Below are positions 55,190-64,000 of a DNA stretch of 64,000 bases, piece by piece. Source of the DNA: Gammaproteobacteria bacterium (GTDB taxonomy: Bacteria > Pseudomonadota > Gammaproteobacteria > Steroidobacterales > Woeseiaceae). A model generated the notes under the pieces. It made no database searches. It was not told the origin of the DNA and was given only the letters and a program-made list of their open reading frames with translations. Position 1 is the stretch's first letter; every line of letters begins with the position of its first letter. The DNA lies in NCBI GenBank assembly GCA_013151645.1, contig JAADHU010000013.1, positions 1 to 64,000 on the forward strand, written 5' to 3'. Both the position numbers and the translations under genes were made by a program.

Positions 55190-55558
55190 ATGGAATCCAC
55201 ACAAGACAGCGACGAAGGACGAAAAAGCCTTGTTGCCGCCGGCGGCGTCATTGGTGCACTACTGGCGTCTTCGTGCTGCATCGCACCGCTACTGTTGTTG
55301 ACGCTCGGCGTGAGCGGCGCATGGATGGGCAGCCTTACCGCGATGGCGCCTTATCAGAGTTACTTCATCACGGCGACGTTGCTGTTCATTGGTGCGGGCC
55401 ACTGGTACGTCTACTGGAAACCGAAAAAGGCCTGCGAAGAGGGCTCTTACTGTGCCTCGCCGACGTCCGACCGTGTCGTCAAAATTGCCTTGTGGTTCGC
55501 GACCGTATTGGTTGCACTGGCACTGGGTGTCAATTTTATTTTGCCGTATTTTATTTAG
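55190..55558 (+). CDS. merT: Mercuric transport protein MerT
   Basis: 122 residues from MESTQDSDEGRKSLVAAGGVIG. Three membrane helices; the first carries the vicinal cysteine pair SSCCIAPLLLLTLG that moves Hg(II) inward, and a second pair (CEEGSYC) is in the cytoplasmic loop. The protein takes mercury from MerP and hands it to MerA. It is the first gene after the MerR-controlled promoter; merP follows after 4 bases. Confidence 0.95.
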   Translation: MESTQDSDEGRKSLVAAGGVIGALLASSCCIAPLLLLTLGVSGAWMGSLTAMAPYQSYFITATLLFIGAGHWYVYWKPKKACEEGSYCASPTSDRVVKIALWFATVLVALALGVNFILPYFI

Positions 55559-55562
55559 GAGC

Positions 55563-57303
<1,741 letters not shown>

Positions 57304-57413
57304 ACGGGTTAGCCGCGACGGGTCGGACCCGAAGCACCGGTGTGATCGCAGAATGTATCCATTTGTGTGAGCAGTCATTGTATTCACGATGTGAAACTGT
57401 GTAGGCTACGTGT

Positions 57414-57737
57414 ATGCGCGAGAAACTCCTGAAATTGCTGATAGCGGCAATGCTCTTCGCGAGCATGGAGGGCATGGCGGATTCGATTGACAATCTGACC
57501 ATCGGCCTGGCGAGCGACGCAGGCTCTCTTGATTCGGCGAATCAACCGTTGCTTGACGATAACGCCGACGATAGCGAGGGCGACCTTTGCAATCATTATT
57601 GTCACGCGCATTTTGTAGGTCTGATGACGAACTACGCGGTCGTAAGCCCACCGCGATATCGGTTTTTCTCTCCCGCGGCTTCATCTCGCGCTGTCGTCAT
57701 TAGTGCGGCTCCGCCGATTCCACCCCCTAACATCTAA
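57414..57737 (+). CDS. CzcI-like small periplasmic protein
   Basis: 107 residues with a short signal peptide (KLLIAAMLFASMEGMA) and a polar mature part. Metal-binding-like residues cluster in DLCNHYCHAHFVG, and the tail ends in Pro-rich PPIPPPNI. Small His/Cys proteins with such Pro-rich ends (CzcI) precede Czc-type efflux operons. It sits between merA and the RND genes on the same strand. Assignment is by context and composition only. A strong intrinsic terminator follows 16 bases after its stop. Confidence 0.6.
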   Translation: MREKLLKLLIAAMLFASMEGMADSIDNLTIGLASDAGSLDSANQPLLDDNADDSEGDLCNHYCHAHFVGLMTNYAVVSPPRYRFFSPAASSRAVVISAAPPIPPPNI

Positions 57738-57753
57738 ACGCCCATCTGTCGTT

Positions 57754-57791
57754 CGCTCGCTGGCCGTTTGCTAACGGCCGGCGAGCGTTTT
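57754..57791 (+). terminator. Strong intrinsic terminator or attenuator before czcB
   Basis: CGCTCGCTGGCCGTT (57754-57768) and AACGGCCGGCGAGCG (57773-57787) form a 15-bp stem with one G-T wobble and a TGCT loop, followed directly by TTTT (57788-57791). This is the best terminator signal in the window. It lies between the CzcI-like gene and czcB, so either the resistance genes form two transcripts or read-through is controlled. Confidence 0.85.
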
Positions 57792-57893
57792 CGCGTTCCG
57801 GGACCGGCTCAACGAACGACCGTGAATTCGCACGCGAATGTCGACAGTTCATGCGGCGTGCCGGACGGAATGGCATGGCGTATTGAGGCAGGT

Positions 57894-57939
57894 CAAACGT
57901 TCGGTGAGCATAAATACCGTACGGCGAGCGAAACGTTTG
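57894..57939. promoter_or_regulatory. Inverted repeat upstream of czcB, possible operator
   Basis: CAAACGTT (57894-57901) and AACGTTTG (57932-57939) are perfectly inverted, and CCGTACGG (57917-57924) is a palindrome between them. The interval lies after the terminator and before czcB, where a separate promoter is needed. No convincing -35/-10 pair is visible, so an operator role is inference. Confidence 0.35.
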
Positions 57940-57964
57940 CCGGATCGAATTGAGGAAGAAGGCG

Positions 57965-59074
57965 ATGTATAGAATTCATTTACTGATGGTTTGCGTGCTG
58001 TTCGCGGCCAGCGCTCCAGTATCCGCCGGCGAGGTGGTCGGTGACGGGGAGGCAGAAAGTAACGTCGTCGAAATGTCTGCTGCACAAAGACTGGCCGCGG
58101 GGATCAGCATCGGCGTTGCAGGTGAGCACGCGCTGAATGAACGCATCAGACTGCCGGCGGAGGTGGTCGTGAACGCCTATCGATCCGCCAGCGTTACGAC
58201 CCGAATCGTCGCCGAAGTGGTATCGCGGCATGCCCGGCTCGGTGATGTGGTGAGGTCGGGCGACCGGCTGGTCACCTTGTCGGGTGTTGAAATGGCGGAT
58301 GCACAGGGAGAGCTGCTGATCGCTGATCGCGAGTGGCAACGGGTGAAAATGCTGGGAAAAAGCGCCGTGTCGGAACGCCGTTACACAGCGGCGCAAGTGC
58401 TGCAAAGACAGGCACTGGCCAAAGTTCTCGCCTATGGTATGACCGCAGTACAAGCCGCTTCATTTATCAAGTCGGGCGATGCCGCGCTGGCAACCGGTCA
58501 GTTCGATTTGTTTGCGCCGCAACAAGGTACCGTGCTGGAGGACGACTTCATTGTCGGAGAATTGATCGAACCAGGTCGCGTGCTGTTTAGTATCACTGAC
58601 GAGAGCACACTCTGGGTCGAAGCCAGTGCCGTGCCCAGTGATCTGACTCGATTCGAGGTGGGCGAGCCTGCGCGCGTTTCTCACCACGGTGAACACTGGA
58701 TCGACGGGCGCATCGTTCAGTTGCAGCACCGGCTAAACGACACCACGCGCAGGCAGGGTTTGCGTATAGAGATTGATAATGCAGACGATCACCTGCATCC
58801 CGGTGAATTTACCGAAGTTGAGATCAGCACAGGGGATGGGCCGATCGTGCTGGCGATTCCCGATGCGGCGATTACCCTTATCCGCGGTACGCCTGCGGTC
58901 TTCCGCTTGCAGGCTGATACCGAACTGCACGTACAGCCCGTTGAACCGGGGCAATCGGCGGGTGGTTGGACGGCAATCGAAAGTGGTCTGACGGCCGGCG
59001 ACAAGATTGCGGTGAGCGGTGTCTTCACACTCAAGTCCTTGTTGCTCAAATCTTCCATCGGCGATGTGGACTAG
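57965..59074 (+). CDS. czcB: RND efflux periplasmic adaptor (CzcB family)
   Basis: 369 residues from the ATG at 57965, which follows GAGGAAGAA. A signal peptide (LLMVCVLFAASAPVSA) is followed by membrane-fusion-protein domains: a barrel-sandwich hybrid (VVSRHARLGDVVRSGDRLVTL), a helical hairpin (REWQRVKMLGKSAVSERRYTAAQVLQRQ), beta-barrel (TLWVEASAVPSDLTRFEVGEPARV) and a membrane-proximal part (AAITLIRGTPAVFRL). It links the inner-membrane pump CzcA to an outer-membrane channel. No metal-binding extension and no adjacent outer-membrane factor are present. It is followed by czcA after 9 bases. Confidence 0.9.
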   Translation: MYRIHLLMVCVLFAASAPVSAGEVVGDGEAESNVVEMSAAQRLAAGISIGVAGEHALNERIRLPAEVVVNAYRSASVTTRIVAEVVSRHARLGDVVRSGDRLVTLSGVEMADAQGELLIADREWQRVKMLGKSAVSERRYTAAQVLQRQALAKVLAYGMTAVQAASFIKSGDAALATGQFDLFAPQQGTVLEDDFIVGELIEPGRVLFSITDESTLWVEASAVPSDLTRFEVGEPARVSHHGEHWIDGRIVQLQHRLNDTTRRQGLRIEIDNADDHLHPGEFTEVEISTGDGPIVLAIPDAAITLIRGTPAVFRLQADTELHVQPVEPGQSAGGWTAIESGLTAGDKIAVSGVFTLKSLLLKSSIGDVD

Positions 59075-59083
59075 GAGCTTGTT

Positions 59084-62000
59084 ATGTTAAACAGTCTCGT
59101 CGAAGCCTCATTGAGGTACAAGTTTCTGGTCCTGATCGGGTTTTCGGTGATCGCATTTCTGGGCTGGCGGGCGGCAGCGACCGTGGCGATCGATGCATTC
59201 CCCGACGTAACGCCGGTACAGGTGAACATTTATACGGAATCGCCCGGGCTTGCGGCAGAGGACATAGAACAGCTACTAACGTTCCCGGTTGAATCCAGCA
59301 TGGCGGGCTTGCCGGGCGTGCAGGAGATTCGATCTGTCAGTCTGTTTGGACTGTCTTATGTTGCCGTCTACTTTGCTGACGATATCGATATCTATTTCGC
59401 GCGCAGGCTGGTTATGGAGCGGTTGCAGGAAGTCGGCGATCTGATTCCGGACGGCTACGGAACGCCGGCAATGGGCCCCAACACCTCGGGCCTGGGACAG
59501 GTGTTCTGGTATACGATCGAACGTGCGGATGAGCAGCTAAATGCCGCCATTACCGATATGGATCTCAAAACCTTGCATGACTGGACGATACGGCTCATTT
59601 TGAGGACGGCGCCGGGCGTCGACGATGTCATGTCCTGGGGCGGCCAGGAGCGGCAGTTCCAGGTGATCATAGAGCCGTTGAGCCTGATCAAATTTGACCT
59701 GACGTTCACGAACGTCATGGAAGTAATCGCGGCCAACAATCGGCAGGTTGGCGGTCAGTACATCGACGTTAACGCCGAGCAATACCTTGTGCGTGGTCTC
59801 GGACTGGTCAAAGACGAGCAGGATCTCGGCATGATGGTTGTCAAGGTTGAAGATGGTGTGCCGGTGTATTTGCACGACGTTGCCACGATCAGGCAGGGTC
59901 CCGCTTTGCGTTTCGGTGCGGTCACGCGCGATGGCAAGGAAGTCGTATTGGGGATGGCGTTGGCTCGCATCGGTGAGAACGCGGCCAGCGTCGTGGAAGC
60001 GGTGAAAGAGAAGGTGGCCATCGTTAATGATGCGATGCCGGAGGGCATTGTTCTGCGACCCGTGTATGACCGCACCGTCCTCGTTGACAAAGCCGTTGGT
60101 ACCGCCGTCAAGGCCCTGGTCGAGGGTTCGATCCTGGTGGCGATCGTGTTGTTCCTTTTTCTCGGAGAATTGCGTTCGGCATTCGTGGTTATTACCGCAC
60201 TGCCGCTTGCGATGCTGATCGCATTTATTTTTATGGGCCAGGCGGGGCTCTCGGCCAATCTCATGTCACTGGCGGGGCTCGCGGTCGGCATCGGTATGAT
60301 GGTCGATGGCGCCGTCGTGATGGTCGAGAATGCGTTTCGCATCATGGCGGAGCGTAGAAAATCGGGCGAACCGGTCGACCGCAGTAGCGCAGTGCTGGCC
60401 GCGGCCCGCGAGGTGGCCAACCCCATTGCTTTTGCGATCATGATCATTATCGTGGTGTTCCTGCCGCTTTTCGCACTCGAAGGTCTGGAAGGCAAGCTGT
60501 TCAAGCCGATGGCTTTCACCATTAGTTTCGCCATGGCAGGTTCCCTGGTTCTGACGTTGACGATCATTCCGGTGTTCGCCGCCTTGATTCTTGTACCCAG
60601 GGAAGAGCGGGATACGATGCTGGTACGAGTTATCAAGAAACGCTACTTGCCGTTTCTCGAATGGGCGCTGGTCAACAAGAAAAAGGTCGTTCTGTCCGCC
60701 GTCGGCCTGTTGCTGGTAAGCCTCGCCTTGTTTCCGTTCCTTGGTAAGGAATTCATGCCGCAACTTCAGGAAGGTTCGATCATGTGGCGGGTTACCTCGA
60801 TACCGTCGGCGTCGCTCGATCAGTCGATAGAGATTTCGAAAGACATCGAAAATGCACTGACGAAATTCCCCGAGGTCAAAACAACAGTCGCGATGATAGG
60901 TCGGGCTGAAAGAGGGGAAACCGCCGATGTGAACTACATGGAAATATTTACGGAGCTTAACCCGGCAAGCGAATGGCCGCAGAAGCGGTCAGTACCGGAG
61001 CTCGCCGACGAAATGCGCGAAGTTCTCGAGGAAGTTGTGCCGACAGCGGTCATCGCATTTACACAGCCTATCCAGATGCGCGTAGAGGAACTTATTTCCG
61101 GCGTACGAGCGACGCTCGCGGCGAAGATATACGGCGAAGATTTAGGTGAACTTGACCGGTTGAGCGAGGAAATAAAGAACGCGATAGCCACTGTGCCGGG
61201 TGTCGCTGATTTGTCGCTGGAGGCCAACATCGGCAAGCCGCAGATTCGTATTCAGGTCAATCGCATGCAGCTGGCCCGTTACGGTATGAACGCGGACGAT
61301 GTGCTGTCCGTGGTGCGCACGGGTATAGGCAATGAGCCGGTGTCGACACTCATCGACGGTGTTCGTCGCTTTGCGATCACTGCGCGCATTGCAGACGCGT
61401 CCAAAACGTCAGTACAGGCGATCGAAAATATTCCCATTCGTACTGCATCCGGCGCCGTAGTTTCTCTGTCGACCGTTGCGGACGTCAGTGTTGCCGAAGG
61501 CTACTCGTTCATTCGACGAGAACAATTGCAGCGCTACGCCGTCATCCAGATGGATGTGCGAGGTCGGGATATTGACGGCTTCGTTCAGGATGCCGATGCC
61601 GCGGTCGCGGCAAACGTGGAGTTACCGCCGGGCTACTGGATCGAGTGGGGCGGGGCGTTTGAAAATCAGCAACGAGCATTGACCCGATTGTCGATTATTG
61701 TTCCGTTGACTGTGTTCTTTATTTTCGTTCTGCTGTATACCGCGTTCAATTCGGCCAAGTTCGCGACCATGATTATTGCGAATGTGCCGTTTGCGACGAT
61801 TGGCGGAATCTTTGCGTTGTTCCTCAGTCAGCAATATGTGTCAGTACCATCGGCAATTGGCTTTATCGCGGTATTTGGCGTGGCGATGTTAAACGGTATC
61901 GTGCTGGTTAGTTTCATCAACGAATTGCGCGACAAGGGCTTGTCCGTTTCGGAGGCGGTGCGCCAGGGTGCGGAAATGCGCTTGCGACCGGTGTTGATGA

Positions 62001-62182
62001 CGGCCAGTGTCGCAATTCTCGGGCTTATCCCGATGCTTCTGTCGACCGGCGTCGGTGCAGAAACTCAACGGCCGCTGGCGTCAGTGGTGGTGGGCGGCCT
62101 GATCACCTCCACATTGCTGACATTGATTCTGCTGCCCGTGATTTACGAGTGGTCCGAGACGAAAACGGAGAATCGAGCATGA
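59084..62182 (+). CDS. czcA: Heavy-metal efflux RND pump (CzcA family)
   Basis: 1032 residues with 12 membrane helices and two large periplasmic loops, as in the HME family. Asp408 and Glu415 of the fourth helix are present (MMVDGAVVMVENAFR), but the position of Asp402 in Cupriavidus CzcA is Gly here (VGIGMMVDG, numbering identical). The N-terminal LVLIGFSVIAFLGWRA and the C-terminal VFGVAMLNGIVLVSFINELRDKG are typical. It exports cations by proton antiport; the missing Asp leaves specificity between Zn/Co/Cd and Cu/Ag types uncertain. Its stop overlaps the next start (ATGA). Confidence 0.92.
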   Translation: MLNSLVEASLRYKFLVLIGFSVIAFLGWRAAATVAIDAFPDVTPVQVNIYTESPGLAAEDIEQLLTFPVESSMAGLPGVQEIRSVSLFGLSYVAVYFADDIDIYFARRLVMERLQEVGDLIPDGYGTPAMGPNTSGLGQVFWYTIERADEQLNAAITDMDLKTLHDWTIRLILRTAPGVDDVMSWGGQERQFQVIIEPLSLIKFDLTFTNVMEVIAANNRQVGGQYIDVNAEQYLVRGLGLVKDEQDLGMMVVKVEDGVPVYLHDVATIRQGPALRFGAVTRDGKEVVLGMALARIGENAASVVEAVKEKVAIVNDAMPEGIVLRPVYDRTVLVDKAVGTAVKALVEGSILVAIVLFLFLGELRSAFVVITALPLAMLIAFIFMGQAGLSANLMSLAGLAVGIGMMVDGAVVMVENAFRIMAERRKSGEPVDRSSAVLAAAREVANPIAFAIMIIIVVFLPLFALEGLEGKLFKPMAFTISFAMAGSLVLTLTIIPVFAALILVPREERDTMLVRVIKKRYLPFLEWALVNKKKVVLSAVGLLLVSLALFPFLGKEFMPQLQEGSIMWRVTSIPSASLDQSIEISKDIENALTKFPEVKTTVAMIGRAERGETADVNYMEIFTELNPASEWPQKRSVPELADEMREVLEEVVPTAVIAFTQPIQMRVEELISGVRATLAAKIYGEDLGELDRLSEEIKNAIATVPGVADLSLEANIGKPQIRIQVNRMQLARYGMNADDVLSVVRTGIGNEPVSTLIDGVRRFAITARIADASKTSVQAIENIPIRTASGAVVSLSTVADVSVAEGYSFIRREQLQRYAVIQMDVRGRDIDGFVQDADAAVAANVELPPGYWIEWGGAFENQQRALTRLSIIVPLTVFFIFVLLYTAFNSAKFATMIIANVPFATIGGIFALFLSQQYVSVPSAIGFIAVFGVAMLNGIVLVSFINELRDKGLSVSEAVRQGAEMRLRPVLMTASVAILGLIPMLLSTGVGAETQRPLASVVVGGLITSTLLTLILLPVIYEWSETKTENRA

Positions 62183-62502
62183 ATAAAAGAGAGATCAAAG
62201 CGTACGTTCACCGTAACCGCATTGGCGACGTTGTCGGCGCACTTTCCGCCGCAGGGTTTAGCAACCTGAGCGTTGTCGACGTACAGGGATTGTTGCAGGC
62301 GCTGGACAAAAAGGAGCAGCAATATTCGGTGGAGATCGGTCAGAAAGTGATCACCGAGGTCAAGCTCGAACTGGTCTGCGAGGATGAGTCAAGAACAGCA
62401 GAGGCCGTCTCGTTGATTCGAGAGCATGGCAAAACGGGTCAGCCCGAGGCCGGTTGGATTTATGTCACCGAAATCCGGGAGAGTTTCGAGATTGGGAACT
62501 GA
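62179..62502 (+). CDS. PII-like protein of the metal-efflux group
   Basis: 107 residues from an ATG overlapping the czcA stop (ATGA). The fold pattern of a ferredoxin-like alpha/beta GlnB protein is visible: KREIKAYVHRNRIGDVVGALSAAGFSNLSVVDVQG, then a shortened T-loop (LLQALDKKEQQYSVEIGQKV), then TEVKLELVCEDESRTAEAVSLIREHGKTGQPEAGWIYV. PII-superfamily members next to CzcA-type pumps form a described group (PII-NG) that lacks the nitrogen-sensing T-loop tyrosine, as here. A role in sensing metal or nucleotide for the pump is inference. Confidence 0.85.
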   Translation: MNKREIKAYVHRNRIGDVVGALSAAGFSNLSVVDVQGLLQALDKKEQQYSVEIGQKVITEVKLELVCEDESRTAEAVSLIREHGKTGQPEAGWIYVTEIRESFEIGN

Positions 62503-62511
62503 GTTTGCCTG

Positions 62512-62549
62512 TTGGTGGCGGCATCATCATCGGACATTGCTGCCATCAA
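62512..62549. terminator. Hairpin between convergent genes
   Basis: TTGGTGGCGGCA (62512-62523) pairs with TGCTGCCATCAA (62538-62549) with two G-T wobbles and a 14-base loop. It lies between the PII-like gene and the convergent amidotransferase and overlaps the latter's last codons. No T-run is present, so confidence is moderate. Confidence 0.4.
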
Positions 62550-63358
62550 ACACGCATCAGTACTTCGCCACCTTTTATGGCAAGTACAGTGCCCTCCGGC
62601 AACGGCTCCCAGCCCTGCTCTTGCAGCGGAACCGAGGCGAGCAGCACGGTTTCGCGATCCGCCAGGCGGACTTTAAGACCGGGGCAGGCGATGTCTTCCA
62701 GCGATGCGCTGTTACAGTTTTGCTTAATGTGCAGACCCGGGGGCTTCGGGGCACTCAGCGCACCCGATTCTTCGTAAATGCGCTTGTCGGCGTGTGCGAA
62801 CAGCACTTCGCCATCGTAGTACAGAAAGTTACTGGGACCGATCGTTTTCATGTCTGAACACAGGCTTGAAAACACATCGAAGCGAGATTTAAGTGAGGGT
62901 GTTTCCTGCCCCGCATAAAGCGGGCTGAGCCTTGATAGCAACAGACAAAACACGAGTTCGGAATCTGTTTCGCCGACCGGTTGGTAGAACATTTCCTGCC
63001 AGTCGATGAGTTTCTCGATGCCGGGCAAGGTTCCGTTGTGAGCGAATAAATGGACGCGTGGGCCCAACGTGCGACGAAACGGGTGGGTATTTTCCATGGT
63101 GTGTTCGCCGCGCGTGGCGAAGCGGACATGCGCGAGTGCGGCCGTGGTTTCGATCGATTGACTGGCGATGAACCTGATCCAGGCGCTGTCAGTAGCCGGT
63201 TTCGGTTCTTTTACCAGGACCGCCTCGCGATCACGCGCAAAGGCGATTCCCCAGCCATCGCGATTGTGCCGAAGCTGCGCTCCATGGCTGGCGAACTCTT
63301 CCAGCGAAAACGATATGCCCGTGGGCGTACGGCTGCTCATGGCAAATAGCTCACACAT
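62546..63358 (-). CDS. Class II glutamine amidotransferase (YafJ-like)
   Basis: 270 residues, Ntn hydrolase fold. The N-terminal MCELFAMSSRTPT puts the catalytic cysteine at position 2; HNRDGWGIAFARDREAVLVKEPKPA, FATRGEHTMENTHPFRR and LFAHNGTLPGIEKL are the conserved glutaminase motifs of the YafJ/DUG3 group. The protein would hydrolyse the glutamine amide or a gamma-glutamyl bond; no synthase partner is adjacent. It converges on the PII-like gene with a gap of about 43 bases. Confidence 0.92.
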   Translation of the reverse strand: MCELFAMSSRTPTGISFSLEEFASHGAQLRHNRDGWGIAFARDREAVLVKEPKPATDSAWIRFIASQSIETTAALAHVRFATRGEHTMENTHPFRRTLGPRVHLFAHNGTLPGIEKLIDWQEMFYQPVGETDSELVFCLLLSRLSPLYAGQETPSLKSRFDVFSSLCSDMKTIGPSNFLYYDGEVLFAHADKRIYEESGALSAPKPPGLHIKQNCNSASLEDIACPGLKVRLADRETVLLASVPLQEQGWEPLPEGTVLAIKGGEVLMRV

Positions 63359-63656
63359 CAGATTATCCTTTCGAAATAAGCGATAACGTATTGAAAAAAC
63401 ACTAATTACATAGTGATGTTCACCGAGCTAACGGTGATTCCTGCCGCCTGCAAATATACCCGTTTAACGGTGGCGCGGTTGACATGGTTATACCGCATCG
63501 CGGTTATTGGCAACCGGTCGAAGCGGCGTCCGACGGCGGGCGGTGCCGGTAGCAAGTCGTGTGGCAACTCACTCGGGACGGTTGTTGCATAGGTACTCAC
63601 CAACCGCAAATTCGGGTTTTCCCTATTGGCGCGGGACGAAGCAACAGGTGCAATGG
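63359..63656. other. Intergenic region upstream of the amidotransferase and the last gene
   Basis: This is the longest gene-free stretch in the window, shared by two divergent genes. A TTGACA at 63479-63484 could be a -35 for the plus-strand lipoprotein gene, but the -10 options (GGTTAT at 63502, GTTATT at 63503) are weak. A minus-strand open frame at 63406-63717 has an unconvincing sequence and is not called. No repeat or RNA was recognised. Confidence 0.4.
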
Positions 63657-64000
63657 ATGAGGGCCAGGAATAATTCGTTGAGACTACCAAGCACAGTGCG
63701 CTGCCAAAGTGAAACACGCCGAATACCGGTGTTCTTCACAATTGCCGTGGTGGGGCTGAGTCTCATGCTGCAATCGTGCACGCTCGCGGCAACGACGCCC
63801 ATGCCGTTGTCGCCACTGGCGACAATTGACCTTCGGACAGATGGCGCATTGGCGGATGCGGTGCAAGACAGCGGCAACGGTGCATGCCGCTCAATGCCGG
63901 TAACGAGTGAATGTTGTTGCGCTTCCGCCGGTATTTACGATGGTTCGGAGACATCGAATCGCGGCCCGTTGCCCCGCAACGAGGACGATCAATTCACCCT
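63657..64000 (+). CDS. Putative lipoprotein, truncated by window end
   Basis: A reading frame open to the last base (114 codons), starting ATGAGGGCCAGG. A basic N-terminus (RCQSETRRIPV) and hydrophobic FFTIAVVGLSLMLQSC end in a lipobox-like LQSC, giving a lipoprotein signal. The mature part seen so far includes cysteine-rich ACRSMPVTSECCCASAG. No stop codon occurs, so the end lies beyond the window. An overlapping minus-strand frame is less convincing. No family is recognised. Confidence 0.45.
   Translation, partial: MRARNNSLRLPSTVRCQSETRRIPVFFTIAVVGLSLMLQSCTLAATTPMPLSPLATIDLRTDGALADAVQDSGNGACRSMPVTSECCCASAGIYDGSETSNRGPLPRNEDDQFT

Noticed and set aside
57378-57406. TTGTAT with TAGGCT at 18 bases as a promoter for the CzcI-like gene
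   Set aside because: The -10 matches the consensus at only three positions and lies too close to the start codon to be sure.
63406-63717. 103-codon minus-strand frame
   Set aside because: No ribosome site, unconvincing composition and overlap with the plus-strand lipoprotein frame.

Overview
The window looks like a chromosomal segment of a gammaproteobacterium. The evidence is the 4.5S RNA gene followed by dnaX-ybaB-recR, orn next to rsgA, a divergent ppsA/ppsR pair, a full-length prc, srkA and typA. Marine or sediment lineages such as Woeseia or Steroidobacterales relatives would fit, because of the divergent membrane TolB-like/TPR proteins, the DUF6524 and DUF6152 proteins and the secreted S9 peptidase. 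That placement is inference; no rRNA or tRNA gene is present to test it. Coding density is high, intergenic gaps are all under about 300 bases, and I see no transposase, integrase, CRISPR array or prophage.

Layout: 0.1-4.5 kb, two divergent membrane TolB-like/TPR proteins. 4.5-5.7 kb, a secreted erythromycin-esterase-like protein. 5.8-7.3 kb, arsenite export (Acr3 and ArsR) with a clear promoter/operator. 7.5-15.5 kb, membrane and secreted proteins of modest annotation, a class V aminotransferase and an APC permease. 15.6-19.1 kb, an overlapping three-gene amino-acid catabolic operon (P5C-dehydrogenase-like ALDH, methionine/glutamine-type aminotransferase, omega-amidase). 19.2-25.5 kb, ffs, dnaX, ybaB, recR, HIT, rsgA, orn, a DUF938 methyltransferase and an SH3 protein. 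25.5-29.3 kb, ppsA, ppsR and DUF1249. 29.4-33.3 kb, two orphans and prc. 33.4-42.6 kb, a minus-strand run of poorly known envelope and signalling proteins: a lipoprotein gluzincin protease, a Ycf46-like AAA+ ATPase, a coiled-coil FHA protein, small membrane proteins and DUF1232, with an NlpC/P60 lipoprotein and two overlapping lipoproteins beside it. 42.8-54.6 kb, srkA, typA, a HAD-PlsC fusion, a saccharopine-dehydrogenase-like reductase, a Baeyer-Villiger-type monooxygenase, an orphan lipoprotein, a rhodanese-loop phosphatase-like protein and an S9 peptidase. 54.7-62.5 kb, a metal-resistance block (merR, merTPA, a CzcI-like gene, CzcB/CzcA RND efflux, a PII-like protein). The window ends with a class II glutamine amidotransferase and a truncated cysteine-rich lipoprotein gene.

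The metal genes form one functional theme. Mercury is moved in by MerP/MerT and reduced by MerA under MerR. Arsenite is expelled by Acr3 under ArsR. Divalent or monovalent cations are expelled by a CzcA-family pump with a PII-like protein encoded in the same transcript. Points most worth a second look are a slippery A AAA AAG in dnaX that would give a 423-residue gamma subunit, a 15-bp intrinsic terminator inside the CzcI-CzcB interval, the loss of the Asp402-equivalent in CzcA, and the uncharacterised gluzincin/AAA+/FHA cluster.
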